NCBI GenBank assembly: GCA_963843315.1
Contig: CAWJJU010000006.1
Span: forward strand, 230,524-294,523
DNA from: JAWVFM01 sp963843315
GTDB taxonomy: Bacteria > Actinomycetota > Thermoleophilia > Solirubrobacterales > 70-9
Direction of reading: 5' to 3'
DNA: 64,000 bases
Part shown: positions 28,947 through 38,297 of the stretch, in pieces
How positions within the stretch are numbered: the stretch's first letter is position 1
Layout of the letters: each line of letters starts with the position of its first letter
Notes under the pieces: generated by a model
Databases searched by the model: none
Seen by the model: only the letters and a program-made list of their open reading frames with translations
What the model was told of the DNA's origin: nothing
Made by a program: the position numbers and the translations under genes

Positions 28947-31836
28947 CCCTCATCGAGCACCTGAGCTCCTGGGCGCCGGAGGTCGACCTCGGCACGCCGG
29001 CCGTCCGCGACGCGGACACCGTGGGCACCGCGTCGGTGACGATCGACGGCCGCGAGGTGCGGTCCCCGACCGGCACGTCGGTGCTGCGCGCCGCCACCGA
29101 GGCCGGCGTCGACCGATCCCCAAGCTGTGCGCCACCGACTCGCTCGAAGGCGTTCGGCTCCTGCCGGATGTGCCTGGTCGAGGTCGACGGCGCCAAGGGC
29201 GTCCCGGCATCGTGCACGACGCCGTGCAGCCGACGGCATGGTCGTCAGCACCCAGACCGAGACGGTGCGCGAGCCTGCGCCGCAACGTCATGGAGCTCTA
29301 CCTCTCCGACCACCCCGAGGACTGCGACGGCTGCGCCCGCGGCAACTGCGAGATCCAGGCGCATGGCCGTCCAGGTCGGCGCCGCCGAGGTCCGCTACGG
29401 CCGCCCGGCGTCGCGCGACCGACGTCGCCCACCCGCAGCCCGTCGACCCGAGCAACCCCTACTTCGCCTTCGACGACGCCTCCTGCATCGTCTGCTCGCG
29501 CTGCGTGCGCGCCTGCGCCGACATCCAGGGCACCTTCGCGCTCACCGTCGAGGGCCGCGGCTTCGACTCCAGGATCAGCGCCGGCGGCACCGACTTCCTC
29601 TCCTCCGAGTGCGTGTCGTGCGGGGCGTGCGTCCAGGCCTGCCCGACGTCCGCGCTGCAGGAGCACTCGCATCGTCGAGCTCGGCATGCCGACCCGTTCG
29701 GTCGAGACCACCTGCGCCTACTGCGGCGTCGGGCTGCTCGTTCCGCGCCGAGGTCCGGGGCGAGGGCGCCGACGCCACGGTCGTGCGGATGATGCCCGTC
29801 GAAGGACGGCGGCGCCAACGAGGGCCACAGCTGCGTCAAGGGCCGGTTCGCCTACGGCTACGCCGCCCACAAGGACCGCCAGCTGTCGCCGATGGTGCGC
29901 GACTCCATCGACGACGAGTGGCGCAAGGTCTCGTGGGAGGAGGCGATCGCCAGGGTGGCCGACGGGTTCACGGGCCCTCCAGGCCGAGCACGGCGTCGGC
30001 GCGATCGGCGGCATCTCCTCGAGCCGGTGCACCAACGAGGAGGTCTACGTCGTCCAGAAGATGGTGCGGGCGGCGTTCGGCAACAACAACATCGACACCT
30101 GCGCGCGGGTCTGCCACTCCCCCACCGGCTACGGCCTCAAGCAGACCTTCGGCACCTCCGCCGGCACCCAGGACTTCCGCTCGGTCGAGAAGGCCGACGT
30201 GATCCTGCTGATCGGCGCCAACCCGACCGACGCGCACCCCGTCTTCGCCTCCCGGATGAAGAGGCGGCTGCGGGAGGGGGCCCGGCTGATCGTCGCCGAC
30301 CCCCGCCGGATCGACCTGGTGCGCAGCCCGCACGTCGAGGCGGCGTACCACCTGCCCGGTGCTGCCCGGCTCCAACGTCGCCTTCGTCAACGCGATGGCC
30401 CACGTGATCGTCACCGAGGGGCTGCACGACGAGGGGTTCGTGCGTGAGCGCTGCGAGGACGCCGAGGACTACCTCGCCTTCATCGCCGACCCGGCGAACT
30501 CGCCCGAGGCGATGGCCGAGGCGACCGGCATCGATCCCGAGCGAGCTGCGCGCGGCCGCCCGGCTCTACGCGCACCGGCGGCAACGCCGCGATCTACTAC
30601 GGCCTCGGCGTCACCGAGCACTCGCAGGGCTCGACGATGGTGATGGGGATGGCCAACCTGGCCATGGTCACCGGCAACATCGGCCGCGAGGGCGTCGGCG
30701 TCAACCCGCTGCGCGGGCAGAACAACGTCCAGGGTTCGTGCGACATGGGCTCCTTCCCCCACGAGTTCCCGGGCTACCGCCACGTCTCGCAGGACGACGT
30801 CCGCGGCATCTACGAGCAGCTGTGGGGGCGCACCCTCGACCCCGAGCCGGGCCTGCGGATCCCGAACATGTTCGACTCCGCGCTGGCCGGTACCTTCCGC
30901 GGCGCTCTACGTCCAGGGCGAGGACATCGCCCAGTCCGACCCCAACACCCAGCACGTCGAGGCGGCGCTGCGGGCGATGGACCTCGTCGTCGTCCAGGAC
31001 CTGTTCCTCAACGAGACCGCCCGGTTCGCCCACGTCTTCCTGCCCGGCACGTCGTTCCTGGAGAAGGACGGCACCTTCACCAACGCCGAGCGGCGGATCA
31101 ACCGGGTGCGGCCCGTGCTTCGCCTCGAAGGTCGGCATGGACGAGTGGGAGATCACCTGCGCGATCGGCCGGGCGATGGGCTACGACATGTCCTACGCCG
31201 CGGCGTCGCGAGATCATGGACGAGATCGCGGCGACCACGCCGACGTTCGCCGGCGTCTCGTTCGCCCGGCTCGACGAGCTCGGCTCGATGCAGTGGCCGG
31301 TCTACGACGCCACCTCGACCGGGCACCCCGACGATGCACGTCGGCGAGTTCGTGCGCGGCAAGGGCAGGCTCGATCGAGACGGTCTTCGTGCCGACCACC
31401 GAGCGGTCGACGCGGAAGTTCCCGCTGATCCTCACCACCGGCCGGATCCTCAGCCAGTACAACGTCGGCGCCCAGACGCGGCGTACCGCCAACAACACCT
31501 GGCACCCCGAGGACGTCCTCGAGATCCACCCCGCCGACGCCGAGGTGCGCGGCATCTCCACCGGCGACCTGGTCGACCTCTCCAGCCGCGTCGGCTCCAC
31601 CACCCTGCGCGCCCTGGTGTCGGAGCGGATGCCGGCGGGCGTCGTCTACACGACCTTCCACCACCCGGTGACCGGCGCGAACGTGGTGACGACCGAGAAC
31701 TCCGACTGGGCCACCAACTGCCCGGAGTACAAGGTCACCGCCGTCCAGGTCGGCGTGGCCAACGCGCGCGGCGACCGACGCCGTCGCCGAGGCCGCGCAC
31801 GCCCGCGGAGACCCACGCATGAACGCCCCACGATGA
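28943..31836 (+). CDS. fdsA: Formate dehydrogenase alpha subunit FdsA (Mo/W-bis-MGD catalytic subunit)
   Basis: Catalytic subunit, about 960 residues. The NuoG-like N-terminal 2Fe-2S region has CRMCLVEVDGAKG; an NCEIQ/CDGCARGNC cluster follows, then the ferredoxin pair CIVCSRCVRAC and CVSCGACVQACP, then the molybdopterin domain with CAYCGVG and HSCVKGRFAYGY. The metal ligand is Cys in DTCARVCHSPTG, not selenocysteine. GANPTDAHPVFASRMKRR, NPLRGQNNVQGSCDMG and the C-terminal RILSQYNVGAQTRRT are typical of NAD-linked formate dehydrogenases. More than a dozen indels (for example near 29,115, 29,230, 29,365, 29,670, 29,975, 30,360 and 31,125) chop the frame. Confidence 0.93.
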
Positions 31837-32075
31837 CCTCCGCCGCCGAGGCGCGGATGGGCAACGACATCGCCCGTCAGTTCGCGCACCTGCCGGCGGC
31901 CGAGGCGGCCGAGGCCGTCGCCCGGCACATCGAGACCTTCTGGGACCCCCGCCTGCGCCGGGCGCTCGAGGCCCTCGCCGCCGCCCACGACGACTCCCTC
32001 GACCCGGTCCTGGTCGACGCCGCCGGCCGGCTGGCCGCGCACGCCTCGCGGTCGGAGCCGGAAGCGCAGCCATAG
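31833..32075 (+). CDS. fdsD: Formate dehydrogenase delta subunit FdsD
   Basis: An intact 80-residue protein. The FdsD signature is clear: GNDIARQFAHLPAAEAAEAVARHIETFWDPRLR, then a helical tail ending in LVDAAGRLAAHA. The ATG overlaps the fdsA stop (ATGA). In characterised soluble formate dehydrogenases (FdsGBAD) this small subunit is needed for an active enzyme. An internal ATG at 31,857 is an alternative start nearer the conserved GNDIA. No fdhD/fdsC chaperone follows. Confidence 0.9.
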   Translation: MTSAAEARMGNDIARQFAHLPAAEAAEAVARHIETFWDPRLRRALEALAAAHDDSLDPVLVDAAGRLAAHASRSEPEAQP

Positions 32076-32125
32076 CCGGCCCGGGGCGCGGCCGGAGTCA
32101 CCCGTCCCGTCCTTGGCATGCAGCC

Positions 32126-32382
32126 CTACTCCGGCAGCGCGTCGATGGCCTCGGAGACCATCGCGACGATCGCTCGCGCGTCGCGTGCGTCTCGGTCGAG
32201 GTCCGGGTTGTAGACGCCCAGGCTCCAGCCCCGGCACCCCGGGTGCCGCACCGCCTCCGTGACGGCCTCCGTCAGCTGCGGCCAGGTCAGTCCGCCGGCC
32301 AGGAGACGAGGTGCGCGAAGGTGACCCGGGGCGTGTCGGTGAAGTCGAGCCGCGCAGACGGTTGTTCGGCGGTGGTGGTCAT
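32126..32382 (-). pseudogene. Fusion of ABC-2 permease N-terminus to arginase-family C-terminus
   Basis: The first about 27 codons (MTTTAEQPSARLDFT..., ending VTFAHLVS) read like the cytoplasmic N-terminus of the ABC-2 permease expected after the ATPase, and they start with an ATGA overlap with it. At about 32,300 the sequence changes to the last about 65 residues of an arginase/agmatinase-family protein: GGLTWPQLTEAVTEAV, then GWSLGVYNPDLDRD and a helical end. A 200-residue membrane domain and most of an arginase are missing. Either a deletion in the genome or a misjoin. No function is expected. Confidence 0.6.
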
Positions 32383-33323
32383 CGGGTGGCTCCCTTCGAG
32401 GTCGAGCTCGCAGCGAGCGACCCGGGTGCGGGCGCGCTCTCGCGTTGGGTCGAGGAGGTCAGCTCGAGGAACAGGTCCTCGAGACCATGCGCGCCGCTGC
32501 GCAGGTCGGTGAGCAGGACGCCGTGCTCGACGGCGACCCGGCTGACCTCGACGGTGCTGGCGGCGACGCGGAACCCCTCCCCCTCCGGCGTGGCCCGGTG
32601 ACCGGCGCGCTCGAGGGCCAGGCCCAGCGCCTGGTTGTCGAGCCCGGTCACGAGGGCGCTGTCGGAGGCATCGACGGAGCCCAGGCTCTTCTTGTCGCCC
32701 TGCGCCACGATCCGGCCGCGCCCGATGAGGATCAGCTCGTCGGCGACCAGCTCGACCTCGTTGAGCAGGTGGCTCGACAGCAGCACGGTCCCGCCACGCC
32801 GGGCGTAGTCCGTGAGCAGGTCACGCATCCAGCGGATGCCGGCGGGGTCGAGGCCGTTGGCCGGCTCGTCGAGGATCAGGACCTCGGGATCGCCGAGCAG
32901 TGCGTGGGCGATGCCGAGGCGCTGCTTCATGCCCAGCGAGTAGCTGCGCAGCTTGCGCTTCGACTCGGACTCGGACAGGGACACCATGGCGAGCATCTCG
33001 TCGACGCAGCCGGGCAGGCGCATGGTCCGGGCGCCGATCGTGAGGATCTCCCGGCCGGTGCGTCCGGCGTGCTGCGCGCCGGCGTCGAGAAGCACACCGA
33101 CGTGCCGGCCGGGGTTGACGATGTCGTGGTAGAGGTAGCCGCCGATGGTGGCCACACCCCGGCTGGGGCTGGTCAACCCGACCATCATCCGCATCGCGGT
33201 CGACTTGCCCGCACCGTTGGGTCCGAGGAATCCGGTCACGCGCCCGGGTCGGCACGTGAAGCTGATGCCGTCGACGGCGGCCTGTCCGCCGTAGAGGCGC
33301 GTGAGTTGCTTGACTTCGATCAT
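32379..33323 (-). CDS. ABC transporter ATP-binding protein (ABC-2 exporter type)
   Basis: Intact, 314 residues. Walker A GPNGAGKSTAMRMM, Q-loop GVLLDAGAQHAGRTG, a variant signature SLGMKQRLGIAHAL, Walker B VLILDEPANGLDP, and H-loop LLSSHLLNEVEL. The LLDAGAQHAGRTGRE stretch and the long C-terminal regulatory part are typical of Streptomyces/Nocardioides ATPases paired with ABC-2 permeases. ATG at 33323. Its permease partner is cut off after 27 codons (see 32,126-32,382). The upstream 170-base gap to the divergent FBP gene holds AT-rich sequence likely to contain both promoters. Confidence 0.92.
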   Translation of the reverse strand: MIEVKQLTRLYGGQAAVDGISFTCRPGRVTGFLGPNGAGKSTAMRMMVGLTSPSRGVATIGGYLYHDIVNPGRHVGVLLDAGAQHAGRTGREILTIGARTMRLPGCVDEMLAMVSLSESESKRKLRSYSLGMKQRLGIAHALLGDPEVLILDEPANGLDPAGIRWMRDLLTDYARRGGTVLLSSHLLNEVELVADELILIGRGRIVAQGDKKSLGSVDASDSALVTGLDNQALGLALERAGHRATPEGEGFRVAASTVEVSRVAVEHGVLLTDLRSGAHGLEDLFLELTSSTQRESAPAPGSLAASSTSKGATR

Positions 33324-33490
33324 TCCCTCAAGCCTGCGAGGGCGCGCGCCGCCGCGCATCGGACGAGGGGTCGGGACCGTCGGTCTTTCGTAGGGGGTCG
33401 CTCGGTACCGGAGGAGGTAGTCGTCGTACGCCGCTTCGGCAAGCGATATAGGAATTTGCCTAAGCCTCATAGGTAGCCCACAATCGGACC

Positions 33491-33987
33491 ATGGACCGCC
33501 TCACCGAGACCGATGTGCGCGGGAGCTTCGTCAACGCGACCAAGGGCGAGATCGGTCGCATCAGGCTCCCTCCGACCTCGACCAGCAGCCGTGGGCCGAC
33601 CTCGGACACCTCGCCTGGGTGGACCCCGGGTCACCGAGGGCCGCCTACCTCGTCACGCCGACGCCGGAGAGCGGACTCGTGGGCGTCCAGCTCAAGCGCA
33701 ACGCCGCCGGCGGCACACGCCGAGCGCGGATGTGCTCGCTCTGCGCCACGACCCACAGCGGTCAGGGCGTCGCACTCATGGTCGCTCCACGCGCGGGCCG
33801 ACCGGGCCGCGCCGGCAACACCGTCGGCCTCGAGATGTGCTCCTCGTTGGCCTGCTCGTCGTACGCGCGCGGCACCCTCCCGCTCCCGCACGCGACCGCC
33901 GTGCAGGAGACGTTGACCGCGGCAGAACGCGTGGACCGGCTGCGCCGCAACCTGCTCGCCTTCGTCGATCGCGTGCTCACGCAGTGA
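33491..33987 (+). CDS. FBP-type treble-clef zinc-finger protein (elongation factor G-binding family)
   Basis: Starts MDRLTETDVRGSFVNATKGE, the conserved head of actinobacterial FBP-domain proteins. After a slip near 33,570 it continues WADLGHLAWVDPGSPRAAYLV, then the Zn site MCSLCATTHSGQGVALMVAPRAG and GLEMCSSLACSSYARG, with four Cys. The C-terminus is helical. FBP-domain proteins are related to FusB, which binds EF-G and rescues fusidic-acid-stalled ribosomes; whether the actinobacterial members do this is not established. About 160 residues, the usual length. Confidence 0.85.
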
Positions 33988-33994
33988 CGGAAGG

Positions 33995-34129
33995 GCCACC
34001 GACCCGGTCGGTCGGCTGCTGTTCAACGTTCTTGCCATCGTGGCGGAGTTCGAGTCCGATCCGATCCGGCTCCGCACCCGCGAGGGCACGGAGCTGTTCG
34101 GCGTCGGCCTGTTCGTACGAGCGTGCTAA
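33995..34129 (+). pseudogene. Serine recombinase (resolvase) fragment
   Basis: The frame reads VGRLLFNVLAIVAEFESDPIRLRTREG, matching the long helix E region of serine resolvase/invertases. No catalytic N-terminus is present on the left and no HTH on the right: the frame ends TAA at 34127-34129. A decayed mobile-element remnant immediately before the TetR gene. Confidence 0.7.
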
Positions 34130-34149
34130 TAATTGCACGTGCGTACGAA
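34112..34149. promoter_or_regulatory. Palindromic operator overlapping the tetR start
   Basis: Left arm TTCGTACGAGCGTGC (34112-34126), AT-rich spacer TAATAATT, right arm GCACGTGCGTACGAA (34135-34149): 13 of 15 bases pair. The right arm covers the GTG start at 34139 and the spacer resembles a -10 box. Size and position fit autorepression by the TetR protein, with a nearly leaderless mRNA. Confidence 0.65.
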
Positions 34150-34744
34150 ACCGATCTCCGGGCCATCTCCAGGCGGCCTCGCCCGGCAGACCCAGTTGGT
34201 CACGTGTGCGGTGGACGCCTTGGTCGAGCGGGGATACGCAGGAACGTCGATCGCCGAGGTCGCCCGCCGTGCCGGTGTCAGCAAGGGGGTGGTGACCTAT
34301 CACTTCCCGAGCAAGAAGGATTTGCTGGGCGAGGTGGTGGCCTCGCTGTACCGCGATGCCGGCGAGCAGATCTCCAAGGCTGCGGGTGACAGCGACTCGG
34401 TCATGGGCAAGCTGACGGCGTACATCCGGACCAACTTGGCGTTCGTCGCCGACCATCCGCGACACGTGCGCGCGGTCATGGAGGTGGCGGCCAACATCCG
34501 GCCCACCGACGGGGCCCCGGGAGGCGACGACCCTCTGAGCGCCCACCTTCGGGAGCTGATCGAGAGCGGGCAGGCTGCGGGCGAGTTCGCCGACGTGGAT
34601 GCGGGAGTGCTGGCCCTGACGATCCGGGCCTCGATAGACGCCGCGGCGGCCCGCGCTGCCTGCGACCCGACAGTTGACCCCAGAGGCCACGCCGAACATC
34701 TGATCACCATCACCCGACGCGCCTTGCGGACCCAGGAGTCCTGA
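34139..34744 (+). CDS. TetR family transcriptional regulator
   Basis: 201 residues. The N-terminal HTH is clear: LVTCAVDALVERGYAGTSIAEVARRAGVSKGVVTYHFPSKKDLL. A helical ligand domain follows, containing HPRHVRAVMEVAANIRP. The GTG at 34139 is preferred because the operator overlaps it; a TTG at 34133 is possible. It ends TGATG with the following membrane gene, which is therefore probably its regulatory target. Intact. Confidence 0.9.
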   Translation: MRTKPISGPSPGGLARQTQLVTCAVDALVERGYAGTSIAEVARRAGVSKGVVTYHFPSKKDLLGEVVASLYRDAGEQISKAAGDSDSVMGKLTAYIRTNLAFVADHPRHVRAVMEVAANIRPTDGAPGGDDPLSAHLRELIESGQAAGEFADVDAGVLALTIRASIDAAAARAACDPTVDPRGHAEHLITITRRALRTQES

Positions 34745-35451
34745 TGGGAACAAGGAGAACCAGCCCGGCCTCGTTCGCCGGCTTCCTGCTCCTCGACGTT
34801 GTGGTGCCGCTCGCGTCCTACTACCTGCTCCGCGCGCTGGGGGCATCCATCTGGACTGCACTCGTCGCCGGGGCCACGTTGCCCGCGCTCCGCTTGGGCA
34901 CCAGCCTGCTCCTCCAGCGACGCGTCTCTCGAGCCAGCCTGCTCACCCTCGCGCTCCTCACCGTCGGGACCGCCATGGGTCTCATGACCGCCGATGCGCG
35001 GCTGCTGATGGCCCGCGAGAGCTACCTCACAGGCGTCGTTGGCGGCTGGATCCTGCTGTCGCTGCTGTGGTCACGGCCTCTCGTCTTCACGGCAACAGTC
35101 GGCTTCATGGCCCAGCCGGCAGCCGAGGAGTGGCACCGGTCCTGGGAGAGCAGCGCGACCCTCCGCCGGGCCATGCGGGGCATGACCTGGGGCTTCGGGC
35201 TGGCCTTCCTCATCGACGCCGCTGCCCGGGTCGTGATGAGCTACACCCTGCCCCTGGACGTCGTCCCGGCGGCTTCCGCCGCACTCCTCGCCATCATGCT
35301 GGTCGCCGTCGTCCAGACGGGCAAGGCATGGGGACAGCGGCGCCAGTCCCAGCCCGCAGAAGTCTCGGCTGAGCCTGCGTCGATCACCGCGGAGGAACCT
35401 CCGACGGCGACGGGCGGCGTCGGTGGTGGAGACGCACTGACGACCGCATGA
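34744..35451 (+). CDS. Integral membrane protein (VC0807-like), TetR-linked
   Basis: Intact, 235 residues, with about six hydrophobic segments: FLLLDVVVPLASYYLLRALG, LVAGATLPALRLGTSLLL, LLTLALLTVGTAMGL, VVGGWILLSLLWSRPLVF, TWGFGLAFLIDAAARVV and PAASAALLAIMLVAVVQ. The topology resembles the VC0807 family of uncharacterised membrane proteins, whose role is unknown. The tail is hydrophilic. Its start overlaps the TetR stop. Plausibly a drug- or lipid-related membrane protein under TetR control; that is inference from context only. Confidence 0.7.
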   Translation: MGTRRTSPASFAGFLLLDVVVPLASYYLLRALGASIWTALVAGATLPALRLGTSLLLQRRVSRASLLTLALLTVGTAMGLMTADARLLMARESYLTGVVGGWILLSLLWSRPLVFTATVGFMAQPAAEEWHRSWESSATLRRAMRGMTWGFGLAFLIDAAARVVMSYTLPLDVVPAASAALLAIMLVAVVQTGKAWGQRRQSQPAEVSAEPASITAEEPPTATGGVGGGDALTTA

Positions 35452-35511
35452 GGATCCTCACGCGGGACGGGCTCCAGTCAGAGTCCGCTTGCGGGCCCAC
35501 GCAGCCCGGCG

Positions 35512-35640
35512 CTACCGCCGGCGTGGTGCCGGCTTCGTGCCGTCCTCAAGATCGGCGGCCTTCAACCAGCCGGTCGGACACGACTCGTGGATGCCTGAGT
35601 CGGCCGCGATCTGCTCTGATGAACGCCGGTGCACCGTTCC
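35512..35640 (-). pseudogene. IS3-type transposase OrfA remnant
   Basis: The minus strand reads SSEQIAADSGIHESCPTGWLKAADLEDGTKP, the helix-turn-helix of IS3-family OrfA proteins (consensus IA.DLGISESCL..W...AD...G). No start, leucine zipper or OrfB follows. A decayed fragment in the degraded stretch 35,452-36,160. Confidence 0.6.
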
Positions 35641-35824
35641 TTGCGACAGCCACTCGAGGCGCGGCTTGTTTGCGCAACCCGGGAAGCAAACGACTGTTCT
35701 GCGGTTCCACGTCAAAGCCAGAACCGGCCATGGGTTGCGCCTACAGCACTGACCTGGTGGCGGGCTCAGGCCCGATCAGGAGTCGGGCGAGAGCGGATCG
35801 CGCATCGTGCACGGCACGACCGCC

Positions 35825-36015
35825 GAGGCGAGCCCGCGCTGTACGTGGAGGCGAAGACCCAGCCCTTCCTGGACTGGCACCGCGGAGTACTGCCCTGGGC
35901 AAGCGCACTTCGAACGCACGGGATCACCGTCCGCGGCGACCGCACCATGGCAGCCGAGCTCCCGACCTGGAACTCACTGAAGCCAAGCTGGGCAAAGTCG
36001 GCCATGGGCTCCTGA
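35825..36015 (+). pseudogene. Remnant of HxlR/SCP2-like regulator C-terminus
   Basis: The frame contains ALYVEAKTQPFLDWHRGVLPWASALRTHGITVRGDRTMAAELPTWN. The pattern, a SCP2-type sterol-carrier fold ending V.G.R.LA..LP.WN, is seen at the C-terminus of many actinobacterial winged-helix regulators. The DNA-binding half is not present upstream, which instead shows unrelated or decayed sequence, so it is treated as a broken gene. The rest of 35,452-36,160 holds nothing else I can support. Confidence 0.45.
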
Positions 36016-36162
36016 GGCACCTCTCCGGGGTCGCGGCCAGCACTTGTGCAGGCTGAGGCCATTCGTCCGGCCCAGCGGACGCGACCGGTCGTTGCTGGAA
36101 GGCCCTCAGGTACCAGGGCTTCTGGAGGTGCGCAGACATGCGCACAAGGGCTTTAATGGACC

Positions 36163-37767
36163 ATGCCAGGCGGTGCGGCCCGAGCACGCGAGTCCTATCT
36201 GACCTATGCCTGGAAGGAAGCGTGCGACGGCTTCCTCGCCATCCGCGACGAACTGAGTGCCGACGACCTCGGACGACTCGCCGTGAGCGCCTACCTTGTG
36301 GGCAGGAACGCCGAGAGCGATCAAGCCTGGGGACTCGCCTACCGGCGTCGTCTGGACGATGGCGATCCGGGGGGTGCCATCCGGTGCGCCTTCTGGGTCG
36401 CGTTCCGACTGGTCAACGCCGGCGAGCGAACAGAGGCCAACGCATGGATCGCCCGCCTTCAGCGGCTTGCGGCTGCCACGCCCGACGACTCGCTGGCGAA
36501 CGCGCAGTCGGACTACCTGACTGGGCTGCGTGCTGCCTTCGAGGACGACGTCGGCGCGGCTGCAGCGGACCTGGAACGTTCCGCCACAACGGCGACCCGC
36601 CATGGTGACGAGGAGCTGGCCGCGCTGGCCAGATTGTCCCTGGGCCGCGTTCGGATCTTCATGGGTGAGATCACAGCCGGGGTCCGTCTGCTCGACGACG
36701 CCATGCACGTCGTCGGATCCGAGCCGATCTCGCCGATCGCGGTCGGCGACAGCTACTGCACCGCAATCGATGCGTGCCACGACCTGTACGACGTGCGCAG
36801 GGGGCAGGCGTGGACCGACGGGCTGACCCGGTGGTGTGAGAGGCAGCCCGACCTGGTTCCGTTCGCCGGCGTGTGCCAGGTCCATCGCGCCGAGTTTCTC
36901 CAGCTCAAGGGTGCCTGGTTCGAGGCGATGGCCCAGGTGGCGATCGCGAAGGAGCGGCTGGATCGGCCGTTCCGGCAGCTCCCCTACGGCGCCGCGGTGT
37001 ACCAGCAGGGGGAGCTTCACCGGCTGCTGGGCGAGTTCGACAAGGCCGAGGCGTGCTATCGGGGCGCCAGCGCGGCCGGTCGCGACCCACAGCCCGGGCT
37101 GGCGCTGCTGCGCCTTCGCCAGGGGCGGACAGGCGATGCCGCGCAGGCGATCGACCGGGCGTTGTTCGAGACCACCACTCCACTCAGCAGGTCCCCGCTG
37201 CTCGCGGCGTCCGTCGAGATCATGCTCGCCGCGGGCCGCCTGGCCGAGGCGAGGACTGCGGCCTCGGAGCTGGCCGACCTCGCGACCTCGCTCGAGTCCC
37301 GCTTGCTCAATGCCGCGGCCAGCCGTGCTGCCGGCTGGGTCAGGCTGGCCGAGGACGACGCGCGCGGCGCGCTCGCCGACCTGCGCACGGCCAGTGACGG
37401 ATTCCGCGAGCTGGAGGCGCCCTATGAGGTGGCCCGCACCGCATTGCTGATCGGCACGGCGCGTGCCGCACTCGGCGACGCCGAAGGGGCTGCGCTGGAG
37501 TTCGAGGCCGCGCGAGCGACGTACCAGCGGCTCGGAGCCCGGCCAGACCTGTCTCGCGTGCCCGGACAGGCCGCTGCCGACCTGACGGCTCGAGAGCTCG
37601 AGGTGCTCCGGCTGGTCGCGCAGGGGGCGACGAACCGGTCCATCGGCACCGCACTCGGACTGAGCGAGCGCACGGTGGACCGCCACGTGAGCAACATCTT
37701 CGCGAAGCTCAGCGTCTCGTCGCGCGCCGCCGCCACCGCGGCGGCCTACCACTCAAAACTCATCTGA
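36163..37767 (+). CDS. LuxR-family regulator with TPR-like sensor region
   Basis: Intact, 534 residues. The first about 460 residues are Ala-rich paired helices resembling tetratricopeptide repeats (AAFEDDVGAAAADLERSATTATRHG, QGELHRLLGEFDKAEACYRGASAAG). The C-terminus is a LuxR HTH: LTARELEVLRLVAQGATNRSIG and LGLSERTVDRHVSNIFAKL. There is no AAA/STAND ATPase or response-regulator receiver. It probably regulates the cupin, methyltransferase and monooxygenase genes that follow on the same strand. The ATG at 36163 is the only good start. Confidence 0.88.
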   Translation: MPGGAARARESYLTYAWKEACDGFLAIRDELSADDLGRLAVSAYLVGRNAESDQAWGLAYRRRLDDGDPGGAIRCAFWVAFRLVNAGERTEANAWIARLQRLAAATPDDSLANAQSDYLTGLRAAFEDDVGAAAADLERSATTATRHGDEELAALARLSLGRVRIFMGEITAGVRLLDDAMHVVGSEPISPIAVGDSYCTAIDACHDLYDVRRGQAWTDGLTRWCERQPDLVPFAGVCQVHRAEFLQLKGAWFEAMAQVAIAKERLDRPFRQLPYGAAVYQQGELHRLLGEFDKAEACYRGASAAGRDPQPGLALLRLRQGRTGDAAQAIDRALFETTTPLSRSPLLAASVEIMLAAGRLAEARTAASELADLATSLESRLLNAAASRAAGWVRLAEDDARGALADLRTASDGFRELEAPYEVARTALLIGTARAALGDAEGAALEFEAARATYQRLGARPDLSRVPGQAAADLTARELEVLRLVAQGATNRSIGTALGLSERTVDRHVSNIFAKLSVSSRAAATAAAYHSKLI

Positions 37768-37890
37768 GCATGGTTGTACCCATCCCTCCGACCGAGAAGC
37801 CGTGGGTAACTTCCCCGATGCCGTGCCGCGGCGGCAGTCCTAGCGTCGGGACATCCCGATCCCGCTGGACCTGAACGCAAGGAGGACACC

Positions 37891-38292
37891 ATGCCCAACG
37901 TCTCCCCCAACACTGCCGAGGAGTCGATCTCCCTGTTCGGAATCGACGTCAGGCTCACCAACTTCGACGGCGGCTACACCGTCTGCTTCGAGTCCCACTC
38001 GAATGACCAGGACCTTGGTCCGCTGTTCGAGGGCCTCCCCGACGGCGAGTGCCAGTTCATCCGGCTCGGGTACGTCGTCGAGGGCACCGTAGCCTTCCGC
38101 ATCGGCGATCGAACCGAGACCTACTCGGCCGGAGACGCCTACTACGTGCCGCCCGGGCACGTTCCGATCCAGCACGCGGGCGCACGCCTCGTGGAGTTCA
38201 GCCCGACCGAACCGCTGGGCGAGGCAGTCGGCGTCCTCATGGCCAACGTCAGGCGCGGCCTAACACCGCAAGGGCTCCCCTCAGGAGTGTGA
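37891..38292 (+). CDS. Cupin-domain protein
   Basis: Intact, 133 residues, with a strong AAGGAGG site 7 bases before the ATG. The single cupin barrel is visible in LGYVVEGTVAFRIGDRTETYSAGDAYYVPPGHVPIQHAGARLVEFSP: motif 1 lacks the usual His-x-His but motif 2 keeps PPGHVP. Small cupins of this type bind metals or small ligands and may be isomerases or sensors. Five bases before the methyltransferase, so co-transcribed. Confidence 0.8.
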   Translation: MPNVSPNTAEESISLFGIDVRLTNFDGGYTVCFESHSNDQDLGPLFEGLPDGECQFIRLGYVVEGTVAFRIGDRTETYSAGDAYYVPPGHVPIQHAGARLVEFSPTEPLGEAVGVLMANVRRGLTPQGLPSGV

Positions 38293-38297
38293 CGGCG

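Noticed and set aside
30090..30115. Selenocysteine codon in formate dehydrogenase
   Set aside because: The active-site position reads TGC (Cys) in RVCHSP; no TGA or SECIS-like stem is present.
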